From assembly GCA_016720595.1 (NCBI GenBank), contig JADKKI010000001.1, positions 434,001 through 498,000 of the forward strand: 64,000 nucleotides of DNA, given 5' to 3'. Origin of the DNA: Myxococcales bacterium (GTDB lineage: Bacteria > Myxococcota_A > Polyangia > Haliangiales > Haliangiaceae). The first letter of the stretch is position 1. Each line of letters starts with the position of its first letter. Both the position numbers and the translations under genes were made by a program. Below are positions 1 through 10,354 of the stretch, in pieces. The notes under the pieces are model-generated. The model was not told the DNA's origin. It worked only from the letters and a program-made list of their open reading frames with translations, and made no database searches.

Positions 1-3000
1 TCTCCTTGCAGAGCTGGACGAGCAGCGTGCAGCCGGCCTGGTTGATGATCGCGTTGGTGACGACCGTCGCGATGATCTCCTTGCGCAGCAGGTGGTGGGT
101 CACCTCGTTCGGATAGCGCTCCGCGGCCTTCGCCGGGAAGTACGCCGAGAGGAACGGGGCGAACAGCGGCAGCGTGGGGATCCGCGACGTCAGCACGCGC
201 TCGTACAGATCGTTCTTGGTGTGCGCGACCAGCACCGCGATCAGGTTGCGGGGCAGGCCCTTGCCGGTGGAGATCCAGCCGCGGAGCTCCTCGTCGGCGG
301 GGATGTGCTCGGCCGTCCGCGAGAGCCCGTGCTTGTCGAGGTACGAGAGGACGTCGAGGAACACCTCGCCGGCCTTCTTCGAGCGCATCGCCTCCATCGA
401 GAGCAGCGCGCTCTGCAGATAGTTGTCGAGAACGCACGCCGCGCCGACGTCGGGCTCGAGGAGGCGCAGGAACGTGTCCCGCGCCTCGCGAGTCAGCGCA
501 CCCGAGGTCATCAGCGGCGACAGCAGGATCTTGAGGTTGACCTCGTGATCACTGCAGTCGACACCCGCCGAGTTGTCGATCGCATCGGTGTTGTGACGGC
601 CGCCGTGGAGGCCGTACTCGGTGCGGCCGCGCTGCGTGATCGCGAGGTTCGCACCCTCGCCGATCACCTTGGCCTTCAGATCGATCGCGTTGATCCGGAC
701 GTTGTCGTTGACCTTGTCGCCGACCTCGCCGTGGGTCTCGGTCGACGCCTTGACGTAGGTGCCGATGCCGCCGAACCACATCAGATCCACGTCGAGCGCG
801 AGGATCGCGCGCACGATGTCCGGACCGGTGACGACCTTCGCCGAGAGGCCGAGCAGCGCTCCGGCCTCGGGCGAGAGCTTGATCTCCTTTGCGGCGCGCT
901 CGTAGATCCCGCCGCCCTTGCTGATCAGCTTGGCGTTGTAGTCGCTCCACTGCGTGCCGGGCGTGGTGAACATCCGCTTGCGCTCGGCGTACGACGTGGC
1001 GGCATCCGGGGTCGGATCGATGAAGACGTGCTTGTGGTTGAAGGCGGCGATCACCTTCATCTGCTCGTTGAGCAGCATGCCGTTGCCGAACACGTCGCCG
1101 GCCATGTCGCCGACGCCGGCGACGCGGATCGGCGTCTTGCGGATGTCGATGCCCATCTCACGGAAGTGGCGCTCGACGTTGGTCCAGCCACCACGCGAGG
1201 TGATGCCCATGACCTTGTGGTCGTAGCCGGCGCTGCCGCCGGAGGCGAACGCGTCATCGAGCCAGAACTTGTAGCGGAGCGAGATCCCGTTCGCGGTGTC
1301 CGAGAGGTGGGCGGTGCCCTTGTCGGCGGCGACCACGAGGTACGGATCGTCCTCGTCGTAGCGGACCACGCCGGGCGGCGGCACGATCGCTCGTGCCGAC
1401 GTAGTTGTCGGTGATGTCGAGCAGGCCGGCGATGAACACCTCGTACTGCGCGCGCGCTTCCTCGCGCGTGGGCTGCGCCTTGCGGGTGACGAAGCCGCCC
1501 TTCGCGCCCTGCGGCACGATGATCACGTTCTTCAGCGCCTGCGTGCGCTGGAGGCCGAGCACCTCGGTGCGGAAGTCATCGGCGCGATCGGAGTGGCGCA
1601 AGCCACCACGCGCGACCTTGCCGCCGCGGAGGTGGATGCCCTCCACGCCCGGCGCGTGGACATAGATCTCGTAGAGCGGGCACGGCCGCGGCATGTGCTC
1701 GACCTGACCACTCTCGATCTTGATCGAGATCGTGTCGCCGCGCCCGGAGCGGTAGTAGTTGGTGCGGCGGGTCGCCTCGAGGAGATCCATGAAGTACCGG
1801 AGGATCAGGTCCTCCTGGATCACGGTGACCTTCTGCAGCAGCTCCTCGTACTTGTACGCGAGCACGGGGAGCAGCTTGTCGGCGCGCTCGAGGGCGGTCT
1901 CGCGGCGGTTGGTGGCGAACTTGGTCTCGAAGTACTCGACCAGGAGCGACGCGCAGGTGGGGTGCTTGAGCAGCGCATCATCCGTGGTCTGCGTGCCGAA
2001 GCCCTGGAACACCTGCACGAAGTAGTTGCGGTAGGTGATCAGGAGATCGATCTGCTTCCAGTCGAGACCGGCCAGGTAGCCGAGGCCGAGCAGCCGATCG
2101 TCGAGCAGCTGCCCCACGAGGACGCGCTGGATGATGGTGCCGAGCCGATCGAGCGTGGCGTCGTCCTCGATCTTGCGCCCATCGGCGCCGGAGACCTCGA
2201 ACGTGGTGACGTAGACATCGGGGCCCTGGCCGGCGTCGAGCCGCTCGGCGAGCCGGCTCGTGGTGCGCAGTGCCATGCGGTGCAGCGACGGCACCACGTC
2301 GTTCAGCAGGAGCTCCTTGCGCGAGACGATGCGCAGTGAGGTGTGGCGCGCAGCGCCGACGCCGATGACGACGAGCGCGACCCGCAGCTCCTCCGTCTCG
2401 TCCAGCTTCTCCATCAGACCGATGTCGAGGAGGGCGATGTCGGGCTCGAGCGTGCCCTTGTACGAGGCGGGGAACCGGCTCCCGTAGCGGGTCCAGATCT
2501 CCTGCGCGGTGGCGGTGGTCGCCAGGTAGATCGCCGAGCGCGACTGCGCGCCGCTCTCGTTGCGGCCGCGGTAGCGCTTGAAGATCAGGGCGCGCAGGTG
2601 ATCGTCCCAGCCCTCGAGCAGGTGCTCGAGATCCTCGGTCAGCTTCTGGAGATCCGCGTCCGACACGTTCGGGCGGTACTTGCCCACGGTGAAGTGCAGG
2701 CGGATCGGAGACTCGTCATCGGTCTCCTGGCGGTACTCGCGGAGCTGAGGCACGTCGAGGAACTTGCGGACCTGCTGGCTGATCTTCTCGCGCAGCGCCT
2801 CCGAGAACCGCATCCGCGGCACGATGCACACCACCGTGATCCGGCGGCCGCTCGGGCGGCGCCACACGAACACCTTGGCCTGATCGCGAGACTCGGCGAG
2901 GCGAAAGCTCTCGGCGACGTTCCGGATCTCGTCGATGTTCCAGTAGAACAGATCCTCGACGGGGAGCGAGTCCAGGATCGCCACGCTCTTGGTGAACGCG

Positions 3001-4166
3001 TAGCTCCCGGGCTGATCCTCGAGACCGCGCAGCACGTCCTTGATGCGCTTGCCGACGACGGGCACGCGGCGATTCGCCTGCTTGAGCGCCTTGGTGGACT
3101 GCTGCCCGATGAACACGTGCTCGCCGGTGACCTTGCCGTCGGCGCCGCGCTCCGCCACGCCGAAGTAGCGGACCTGCGCGACCGAGCGGACCACGGTAAG
3201 GTAGTCCGTGCGGTAGTACGAGTAGACCTCGTCGCGCTGCTTGCGCGTGGAGACGATCTCGCCGATCACCTCCTCGAGGTTCTTGCGCTCGGCGGCGAAC
3301 AGGCCCAGCGCGCGCTCGGCGTGCCGGGTGCCGTTGCCGTTCGGAGTCGCCGTGCCGTTGCCGTTCGCGGTGCCGTTGCCGTTCGGAGTTGCTGCGTACG
3401 GGAACCACGCGTAGCCGAGCAGGATGAAGTTATCGTCCTTGAGCCAGTCGATCAGCTCGACCGCCTCGTGGGTCTCGGCATCGAGCTGATCGAGGGCGCC
3501 GACCGCATCGCGGGTCGCGTCGAACACCACGGGGAGGGACTGCGACTCGCGCGGGCTGGGCGTGGATGGATCGCGCCCGGCGAGCATGCACAGGTGCGCC
3601 CGGACCTCGTCGAGCCGCTGGAGCATCGCGGAGCGGTCCTGGTTGACCTGGAGCGTCAGCTCGAGCCGCCTCGCAAGATCCTTGGCGAGCGCCTCGCGCT
3701 TCTCGGGCGCGATCGGGCTGACCTGCAGATAGACCTGCGAGTACTTCGTGCCGCGGGTGGCATCGATCCCGGTGATCTGTCCGTGGTCCTGGACCACGCC
3801 GTGGATCGGGTGCAGCACGAACTGCAGCTGCAGCCCGAGCTCCCGGAGGAACGACTTGATCGTCCGGATCACGAACGAGCAGTCCGGCAGGCGGGTCTCG
3901 ATCACGGTCGAGGGATGCTCGTCGCCGAGCAGCGTGGCCTCGGGGTCGTGGATCGTGACCTTGACGGTGCGCGCGAAGTCCTCCTCGAGGAACGCGAACC
4001 GGTCCATCACGAACGCGAGCAAGTGATGGGGTTCGACCTCGCTCAGGACTTCCGGGGGAATCGCCCGGCAGTACGCGCGGATGTAAGACTCGAGTCGGTC
4101 GCGATGCGACTCCTTGACCGACTGATGAGCGAGCGAGAGGACCTGCCTGACGACCTCGGCCTGCAT
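1..4166 (-). CDS. NAD-specific glutamate dehydrogenase, large type; frame-broken, 3' end outside window
   Basis: Oxidative deamination of glutamate to 2-oxoglutarate in the cytoplasm. The ATG at 4166 opens a continuous frame to about 1390 that contains GGLRHSDRADDFRTEVLGLQ and the lysine motif PQGAKGGF typical of the 180-kDa bacterial class. Just after DITDNYVGT the frame is lost; one base over, it resumes as IVPPPGVVRYDEDDPYLVVA and runs to position 1 with the dinucleotide-binding part (GVGDMAGDVFGNGML, WFGGIGTYVK). So four bases at about 1389-1392 hold a +1 or -2 shift, probably a sequence error because both sides match the family. About 1,388 codons are visible; the family is usually near 1,600 residues, so the C-terminal end lies outside. 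A low-complexity insert of repeated NGNGT units lies at about 3310-3400. Divergent from the hydrolase gene at 4265. Confidence 0.9.
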
Positions 4167-4264
4167 GATATGCGGCGCACCCTATCAGAGCCCCAGCACG
4201 AGAGACATTCAACAACTCCGCGATCTTGCGCCGCGCCGCGTCACCTGTGGTTGAATGCCCGCCG

Positions 4265-5296
4265 ATGCTCGGCTCCGCGCTCTCGATCGGCCAGCTGGCC
4301 CGCTGGCTCGGGCCGTGGGCCGACTCGAAGCGGGCCCCCCAGGTCGCGACTGAGGAAACCTCGGAGGGAGGGATGCGGGTCCGGCTGTACCGGCCCCGAC
4401 GGGCCCCCCGGGCGACCTACCTGATCGCGCCCGGCCTCCACTATGCCGGCGCCGATGACCCGCGCCTCGATAGGTTCTGTCGGATCCTCGCCGCAGGTGG
4501 CCACCTCGTGGTGGCGCCGTTCATCCCCTCGTACCTCGCGCTGACCCCGGATGCGCAGGCGATCGCCGACTTCGAGCGCGCGTTCCTCGCCCTCCCACGC
4601 TGGTCGGCGCAGCGGCCCGTGATCTTCTCGATCTCCTTTGGCTCGCTCCTCGCGTTCGCCCTCGCGGCGCGCCACGGCGCCGCACTCGATGGCCTCGTGA
4701 TCTTCGGCGGGTACGCGGAGTTCCACGAGACCCTGCGGTTCTGCCTCACCGGCGAGGTGGCCTCCGGACGCGCCGCGGCGCGCGATCCGCTGAATCAGCC
4801 GGTGGTGCTGATGAACCTGCTCGCGCACCTCGAGCCGCCGTGCAGCGATCCCGCGGCCGTCCGCGCAGCGTGGCGCACGTACGTCGAGCGCACGTGGGGG
4901 CGCCCCGAGATGAAGCACCGCGCGCGGTTCACCGAGGTCGCCGCGGCGGTCGACGTGGCGGCCCACGTCCGCGCGCTGTTCGAGATCGGCGTGGGCGTCA
5001 CCCCCGGCGCCGCCGAGCTCGCGCTGCCGGCGCTCACGCGGTTCGATGCGCGCGCGCTCGATCCCACGCCGTACCTCGCGCAGATCCGCGGCCGCGTCGA
5101 GCTGGTCCACGGCACCGACGACGACGTGATCCCGTTCGAGCAGTCCCACGCGCTCGCCGCGCAACTCGTCCACGCCGACGTGCGGACGCATATCACCGGG
5201 CTCTACGGGCACACCGGCGCCCAGACGCCGAGGCTCTCGGCCGCTGCCAAAGAACTACGGACGATGGTGCAGGTGCTCCGCGTGCTCGCGCGCTGA
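4265..5296 (+). CDS. Alpha/beta-hydrolase fold protein
   Basis: A 343-residue cytoplasmic protein with alpha/beta-hydrolase features: an early strand-turn TYLIAPGLHYAG, a nucleophile-elbow-like ISFGSLLAFA, a late acid segment VELVHGTDDDVIPFEQS, and a C-terminal histidine in GLYGHTG. The elbow reads S-I-S-F-G instead of the canonical G-x-S-x-G, so either the first small residue is replaced or the enzyme is atypical. ATG at 4265 is preferred to the upstream TTG at 4226, because the extra 13 residues look non-coding. The substrate cannot be told from sequence. The gene is divergent from glutamate dehydrogenase and convergent with the lipoprotein gene at 5299. Confidence 0.75.
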   Translation: MLGSALSIGQLARWLGPWADSKRAPQVATEETSEGGMRVRLYRPRRAPRATYLIAPGLHYAGADDPRLDRFCRILAAGGHLVVAPFIPSYLALTPDAQAIADFERAFLALPRWSAQRPVIFSISFGSLLAFALAARHGAALDGLVIFGGYAEFHETLRFCLTGEVASGRAAARDPLNQPVVLMNLLAHLEPPCSDPAAVRAAWRTYVERTWGRPEMKHRARFTEVAAAVDVAAHVRALFEIGVGVTPGAAELALPALTRFDARALDPTPYLAQIRGRVELVHGTDDDVIPFEQSHALAAQLVHADVRTHITGLYGHTGAQTPRLSAAAKELRTMVQVLRVLAR

Positions 5297-5298
5297 GC

Positions 5299-6654
5299 TC
5301 ACGGGCACGGTGGCGTCGCGGGGCAGCCGTTGTTCGCCAGCGCGGGCGTGGTCTCCTTGCAGCCCGTGACCGCGATCGTGTTGGTGGCGAGGAAGTCTGG
5401 CTGCACATCGGAGCGCCAGCCACGATCGATGCCGTCACGCGCGCTCTGCGGGATCTCGGTGTCGGTGATGAACTGCGTCGCGGTGGGGCCATAGATCCGG
5501 ATCGCCGCGTAGTTCGGTCCGGTGCGCCCGGGATACGGGCACGAGTTGCTCCCGGTCACCTGCACGCCCCCGGCGAACTCGACGACGGTGTGCTGCATGA
5601 CCGACCGCGAATCGACGGTGCCGCCGAACCCGAGGCCGAACCAGTCACCGGCTGCCGAGGCTGCGCCCTGATCCGAGGTGAACACGATCTTGTTCGTGGC
5701 GGTCCCGATCGCGATCAGCGCGCCCTGTGCTGGGGTCGGTCCTCCCGCGACGCTGACATTGAGCGTTCCGCCCGGGGGAAACTGCACGTGCACACCGGGC
5801 TCGATCGTCAGCACCGCCACACTGCCAGCGAGCTGGGAGTCCACATCGAGCCGTCCGCCGTCCATCCCGCTGCCCACGTGATACGGCACGCCGCGATCGT
5901 GCATCGTCTGATCCGAGCTCACCGAGCCACCTGCGCCGGCGATCCCGATCGCATCGATCGCGTTGCCCGTGTAGACGCCCGTCGGAATCGAGCCGATCAC
6001 GCGCGCGTAGACATGGACCGGGAACCCCGCCGAGCCGTGCACGCGCAGATCCTTCGAGGTCGCATCGAAGCCGACCGGGCCGTTGATGTAGACGCCCTGG
6101 CTCTTCGAGTCCGCGATCTCCACATCGTCGACGTGCAGCGTGCCGGTCTGCAGGTGGATCGCACCCGCATATGCGACCAGCGTGTTGAGCCGGTCGCCGC
6201 CGCCACGCACGATCGTGTGGGTCAGAGAGATCGCGCCGCCGAGCGCGCGGATCGACGACCACGGCATGCCGCTGACCACCGAATCGATGGTGACGGGCAG
6301 GCCCGGCGCACCTGCCGCGATGAACGCACCGTTGGGCTGCACCGTGACCGTCTTGGCGACCGCGATCCGGACCACGGCGCACGGCTCGATCGTCACCGCC
6401 GCGGCGATGTTGATGTCGAACGGGATCACGTGCGGGCTGGCCGCGGCGGTCCAGGTCTCGGGCGCGGTGATGCTCTGGTGCATGGTGCCCGCACCGGTCG
6501 GCGCCACGCACACGGGCGCGTCGATCGGCGTATCGGCGAGCGGCGGCGCATCCGTGAGCTTGTTCACCGCATCGTCCGGGCAGCCCGCGAGGCCAAGCCC
6601 GATCGCGACGACACCGACCAGCTCCACGACACCCAGGCTTCCTCGGAGGCTCAT
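5299..6654 (-). CDS. Lipoprotein with beta-helix-like body
   Basis: About 451 residues. A hydrophobic leader ends in a lipobox (LGLAGC), so the protein should be lipid-anchored in the cell envelope. A short linker rich in D, A and P follows, a pattern repeated in many lipoproteins of this window. The body has recurrent short beta-strand segments (AVTIEPCAVVRIAV, GAFIAAGAPGLPVTIDSV, GAISLTHTIVRGGGD, GTLHVDDVEIADS) as expected for a right-handed parallel beta-helix, and cysteine-containing segments near the end (NSCPYPG, NNGCPATPPCP). No catalytic signature was recognised. ATG at 6654 is chosen; an in-frame GTG at 6663 would add three residues. It lies 16 bp after the ATPase gene at 6671 and may share its transcript. 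Confidence 0.7.
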   Translation of the reverse strand: MSLRGSLGVVELVGVVAIGLGLAGCPDDAVNKLTDAPPLADTPIDAPVCVAPTGAGTMHQSITAPETWTAAASPHVIPFDINIAAAVTIEPCAVVRIAVAKTVTVQPNGAFIAAGAPGLPVTIDSVVSGMPWSSIRALGGAISLTHTIVRGGGDRLNTLVAYAGAIHLQTGTLHVDDVEIADSKSQGVYINGPVGFDATSKDLRVHGSAGFPVHVYARVIGSIPTGVYTGNAIDAIGIAGAGGSVSSDQTMHDRGVPYHVGSGMDGGRLDVDSQLAGSVAVLTIEPGVHVQFPPGGTLNVSVAGGPTPAQGALIAIGTATNKIVFTSDQGAASAAGDWFGLGFGGTVDSRSVMQHTVVEFAGGVQVTGSNSCPYPGRTGPNYAAIRIYGPTATQFITDTEIPQSARDGIDRGWRSDVQPDFLATNTIAVTGCKETTPALANNGCPATPPCP

Positions 6655-6670
6655 GCTCCGCACCCTACGC

Positions 6671-7414
6671 TCATTCGTCGAACAGGTGCTTGAAGAACCG
6701 CTCGCGGCCGTTCAGGAAGTCCCGGGTGATCGTGAAGTGCTCGGTGTCCTCGTACGCGACCTCGCGGATCCCGTCGGCGCCGAGCTGGTAGATCAGCGCG
6801 CCCGGGTAGGCCAGGAGGATCGGCGAGTGCGTGGCGATCAAGAACTGCGAGCGCTCGTGCTCGACGAGGCGGTGGATGATCGCGAGCAGCGAGAGCTGGC
6901 GCTGCGGGGACAGCGCGGCCTCGGGCTCGTCGAGGATGTACAGCCCGTTGCCGCCGAACCGATGTTGCGCGAGCGCGAGGAACGATTCGCCGTGCGACTG
7001 CTCGTGGAGCGAGACGCCGCCGTACGAGTCCGTGACGTCGAGGCGCTCGATCTCGCTCGCGACGTTGAAGAAGCTCTCCGCGCGCAGGAAGAACCCATCG
7101 ATCCGCCGCGCGCTCCTCACCAGGCGGAGGTGCTGGTGCAGCGGCGACTCCGAGCTCCGGGTCGCGAACCGGAAGTTCTTCGAGCCGCCCTCGGCGTTGA
7201 ACCCGGCGGCCACCGCGATCGCCTCGATCAGCGTCGACTTGCCCGAGCCGTTGTCGCCGACCAGGAACGTGACCTTGCCGTCGAGCTCGAGCGTCTCGAA
7301 CCCGCGGAGCGCGGGGATCGAGTACGGATACTCGTCCGGGGTGGTGACCTGCGCGCGCAGGAGCTGCACGGTCTGGATGAAGCCCGGGAACTCGACCGTG
7401 CGGACCGGGCTCAC
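6671..7414 (-). CDS. Predicted ABC-type/SMC-like ATPase (AAA_23-type)
   Basis: A 247-residue soluble ATPase. Visible motifs are Walker A GDNGSGKST (about residues 52-60), Walker B with catalytic glutamate LYILDEPEAAL, and the H-loop ATHSP. The stretch SHGESFLAL resembles the ABC signature. There is no membrane segment and no permease nearby, so this is a stand-alone ATPase of the COG3910 kind, not a transporter subunit. The GTG at 7414 is used as start; no strong Shine-Dalgarno sequence is seen. The cellular role is unknown. The lipoprotein gene downstream (5299-6654) is on the same strand 16 bp away. Confidence 0.85.
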   Translation of the reverse strand: MSPVRTVEFPGFIQTVQLLRAQVTTPDEYPYSIPALRGFETLELDGKVTFLVGDNGSGKSTLIEAIAVAAGFNAEGGSKNFRFATRSSESPLHQHLRLVRSARRIDGFFLRAESFFNVASEIERLDVTDSYGGVSLHEQSHGESFLALAQHRFGGNGLYILDEPEAALSPQRQLSLLAIIHRLVEHERSQFLIATHSPILLAYPGALIYQLGADGIREVAYEDTEHFTITRDFLNGRERFFKHLFDE

Positions 7415-7572
7415 TGAAGGAGCTTAGCGCGTGCCGGACCTTGAGGCAACTCGCGCTGACGGCGCCCGACATGCGCCTCGGTCAGGAACCTCAGGAGGAA
7501 GCGAACGCCGGTCGTGGCCGTATCAAGAGCGCCGAAGGTCTACACTTTGGCCGCACCCGCAACGAGGCGTCG

Positions 7573-8602
7573 ATGGGCGAATTGCAGAACCAACAGGTAG
7601 GCGCGGAGCAGGACGACCGGCAGAACCGCGAGGCTCAGTCGAATGCGCACGAGCACCCCGCCACCGCGCAGGTCCGAGCGATGCTGTCGTCACAGGATCC
7701 ACAGGCTATCGGCGAGATCATCCGCAACAACCCGGAAGCCAGGAGCGAGATCTACGCGCTCTTGCACAAGTCGCTCGGCAACCAGTTCGTCACTCATCCG
7801 AGCGCGGGCCACCGTCCCAGCCGAGTTGCGGACCATCACGGTGACGGCTCGCGCTGGACAAGACCGGCCGACGCTGCGGCGAAGGGCAAGCGCGGCACGT
7901 TCACCTCCGACGAGCTGCGGAACATCATCGACGGTGACGGGACTGCGCTCGATAGGAAGGCTGCTGCGCCGGCTGCGGCTCAGGCGCCTGGGAATCCAAG
8001 CAAGTTCACGCCCGACGAGCTGCGGAACATCATCGACGGCGACGGATCGGCGCTTGACAAGAAGCAGCCCGAGGGACCGGCGCCGTTGCCCGCACCGACG
8101 CCGGACCTGACGAGCACCGTAACGGCTCCACCCAGGGCGCGAAGGCCTACGAGCTGGCGCCGCACCGGACCAGCCGCAGGTTCAGCCGATGTACCTGCGC
8201 GGCCAGCTCGTTGACAAGAAGCAGTCCGCAGGCGGCGCGGTTGCCCGCACCAGCGGACCTGAGAGGGGCTGCCGACCAGCCGCAGGTTCAGCCGTTGGAG
8301 CGCACCGACGTGCCACGGAGGACGCGGCTGCGGCGAAGAAGCCAGAGGCAAAGTGGGTGACCGGCGCCCGGCGCTACAACCGTGCCCACGCCGCGGAGGT
8401 GGCCGAGTTCCTCCAGGCGACCGGCAACGCGTGTGTCGACGAGTCCACCGGCGAGGCCGATCCGTACAAGGTCGCCCGCTGGCAGGCCGACCACGGCGTC
8501 CCACCCGATGGCCGGGTCGGCGAGCAGACCCTCACTGCCGCCATCCTGGACTTTCGCGAGCCGACCGTCGCCCGTGCTGACGGCACTCCCAAGTCATCCT
8601 AG
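7573..8602 (+). CDS. Repeat protein with C-terminal peptidoglycan-binding-like domain; frame-broken
   Basis: The N-terminal part is polar and Q/E-rich (MGELQNQQVGAEQDD) without a signal peptide. It then carries two near-identical units, FTSDELRNIIDGDGTALDRK (about 7900-7960) and FTPDELRNIIDGDGSALDKK (about 8000-8063). A third, degenerate unit (DQPQVQPMYLRGQLVDKK, about 8168-8222) is in another frame, and the motif DQPQVQP returns at about 8272 in yet another. The final part (about 8330-8602) reads PEAKWVTGARRYNRAH, then YKVARWQADHGVPPDGRVG and QTLTAAILDF, resembling a peptidoglycan-binding domain 1 fold. The middle (8110-8330) therefore holds at least two frame changes. ATG at 7573 is preferred to the TTG at 7441. 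Function unknown; a phage or contractile-injection accessory protein is one guess. Confidence 0.5.
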
Positions 8603-8736
8603 ATCACCCAGCGCGGCGCGCGCCTTTGACATGGCGGGCCGATGGCGGTTGATCGCTCACGATCGCTTGTCCGGTGTCCGTCCCGCATCCGGACGCGCGT
8701 CCGCCTATCGGACTCCGTGCGGTGGTTCGGCTGAGC

Positions 8737-10230
8737 TCAGTTGCCCGAAGTACGGAACCGCGAGGCGACGCTGCTGGGGCGGAGCATCTGCGCATCGAGG
8801 CTGGGCAGCGTGAACGGTGCGCTGATCATCGCGGGCTGAGGCGGGGCATCGACGGCGAGGCCGAAGATCTCGAGGCACATCTCGTTGGTGGTCTGCTCGC
8901 CGAGCGTGATGTCGATCGGCTGCGGCGGGAGGTTCGAGTCGTGGAGCATGCGCTGCACGAACGGGTTGGCGAGCGTGTTGTTCCAGCGGCAGCTGATCTC
9001 GAGCTTGTCGCCGACCTCGATGCTGGGCAGGGAATCGATCGGCGCGTCATAGATGTACGTGCGCTGCCAATCGAAGTTCCAGCCGCCGTTGCCGAGGCAC
9101 TCGTTGGCCGGGTTGGTGCCGCGGGCCGCGGGGCGGACGATCTTGCCGGAGATGTGCGTGCCCACGAGGTGCATGTGCGGGTTGACCGAGAACACCTTCA
9201 CCCCGGTCAGGCCGCCGAGGTTGTCGATCGTGCGGCTCATCGTCTCCGGGTGGTCTGCGCTGTTCTTCGGGATCATGAACGCCACCGGGGCGCCGGGCGC
9301 CTCGTCGGGTGAGGGCTGGAGGTTCGGCGCGGCGAACTCGTTGCCGAACGCGGCGACGAAGTACATCTTGCGCGGCCACACGCTCGAGAACTTCAGATCC
9401 ACCGACGTGAAGTCGATGTCGTTGTTCTGCCCGGCGGGGTGATAGTGGATCTGCATCACGAACTTCGCGCCGGCGAGCACCGGCACCGCGAGCTCGGTCG
9501 GCGTCCGCATCGGCTGGTTGCCCGGGGTCCACACGTTGACCACGAAGTCACCCGGCGTGGCGCTCGTGCCGCAGTCCCACGGCTGCCCGATGCCACGCGC
9601 GGCGACGACCGCATCGATCTCGGCCTGCTTGGTGACCTCGGTGATCACCGCGTGGTGCACGACGAGATCGTTGCCCGGGCGGACCTGCAGCCCCGTGAGC
9701 CACGCCAGCTGCGTGTTGCCGGGATCGAGGACGTAGCAGATGAACTGATCCTTGGTGCCCGTGGTGGTGAAGCCCTGGGTTGGCGTCATCGTCTTGCTCA
9801 CGCCATCGAGCGCCGTGCTCGGCGGTTTGGCGATCGCGGTCTCGGTGCCGAGGGCATGGCCGTCCTCGATCCACACGTGCAGCGTCTCCTTCTCGGCTGC
9901 GGTCAGGCGCGGATCGTCCTGCCAGCCGAACCGCGGCGTGCAATCGGCCTCCTCGCGCGCATCGAATGGCGGCATCTCGCCAGCGTCGACCTTCTTCGTG
10001 ATCATCTCCGAGGTCTCGACCGCGTCCTCGTACGCCGTCAGCGAGAACGGCGCGATGCCACCTGCCTGGTGACACGACATGCAGTGCTTCGACAGGATCG
10101 GCGCCACATCCTGGAACCAGGTCGCGCGTGGCACCGGCTGGTCCCCATCATCGCCGACCGCCGTGTCCGTTCCGCATGCTGCGGCGAGGAGCCCTACACC
10201 AACCGTGACCAGGACCAAGCTTGGGCGCAT
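8737..10230 (-). CDS. Lipoprotein with cytochrome c motif and copper type II monooxygenase-like domain
   Basis: 497 residues. The leader ends in LLAAAC (Cys19). A c-type heme motif CMSCH follows at residues 50-54 with a later Met (GEMPPF) as possible sixth ligand. The C-terminal half resembles the two-domain fold of peptidylglycine hydroxylating / dopamine beta-monooxygenases. All usual copper ligands have counterparts: HH at 192-193, H262 in QIHYH, the HMH pair 352/354 in NPHMHLVGTHISGK, and Met451 in TTNEMC. This suggests a periplasmic, lipid-anchored copper oxygenase that receives electrons through its own heme domain. The substrate is unknown. ATG at 10230 is used, giving a compact signal peptide; a TTG six codons upstream also exists. 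Confidence 0.8.
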   Translation of the reverse strand: MRPSLVLVTVGVGLLAAACGTDTAVGDDGDQPVPRATWFQDVAPILSKHCMSCHQAGGIAPFSLTAYEDAVETSEMITKKVDAGEMPPFDAREEADCTPRFGWQDDPRLTAAEKETLHVWIEDGHALGTETAIAKPPSTALDGVSKTMTPTQGFTTTGTKDQFICYVLDPGNTQLAWLTGLQVRPGNDLVVHHAVITEVTKQAEIDAVVAARGIGQPWDCGTSATPGDFVVNVWTPGNQPMRTPTELAVPVLAGAKFVMQIHYHPAGQNNDIDFTSVDLKFSSVWPRKMYFVAAFGNEFAAPNLQPSPDEAPGAPVAFMIPKNSADHPETMSRTIDNLGGLTGVKVFSVNPHMHLVGTHISGKIVRPAARGTNPANECLGNGGWNFDWQRTYIYDAPIDSLPSIEVGDKLEISCRWNNTLANPFVQRMLHDSNLPPQPIDITLGEQTTNEMCLEIFGLAVDAPPQPAMISAPFTLPSLDAQMLRPSSVASRFRTSGN

Positions 10231-10354
10231 GGAACCATCATGGAGCAAGGCACGTACCGCCTCAACCCCCTGAAATCACGTGGGTGGACGTGGTGAAACT
10301 CCACGCACGCTGTGGAGTTCTCCCGCGCGCAGCGACGCGCATGCGTTGCGAAGG

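Noticed and set aside
92..1414. A 440-residue plus-strand open frame at the window start
   Set aside because: It is the antisense of the glutamate dehydrogenase C-terminal part, which reads clearly on the minus strand.
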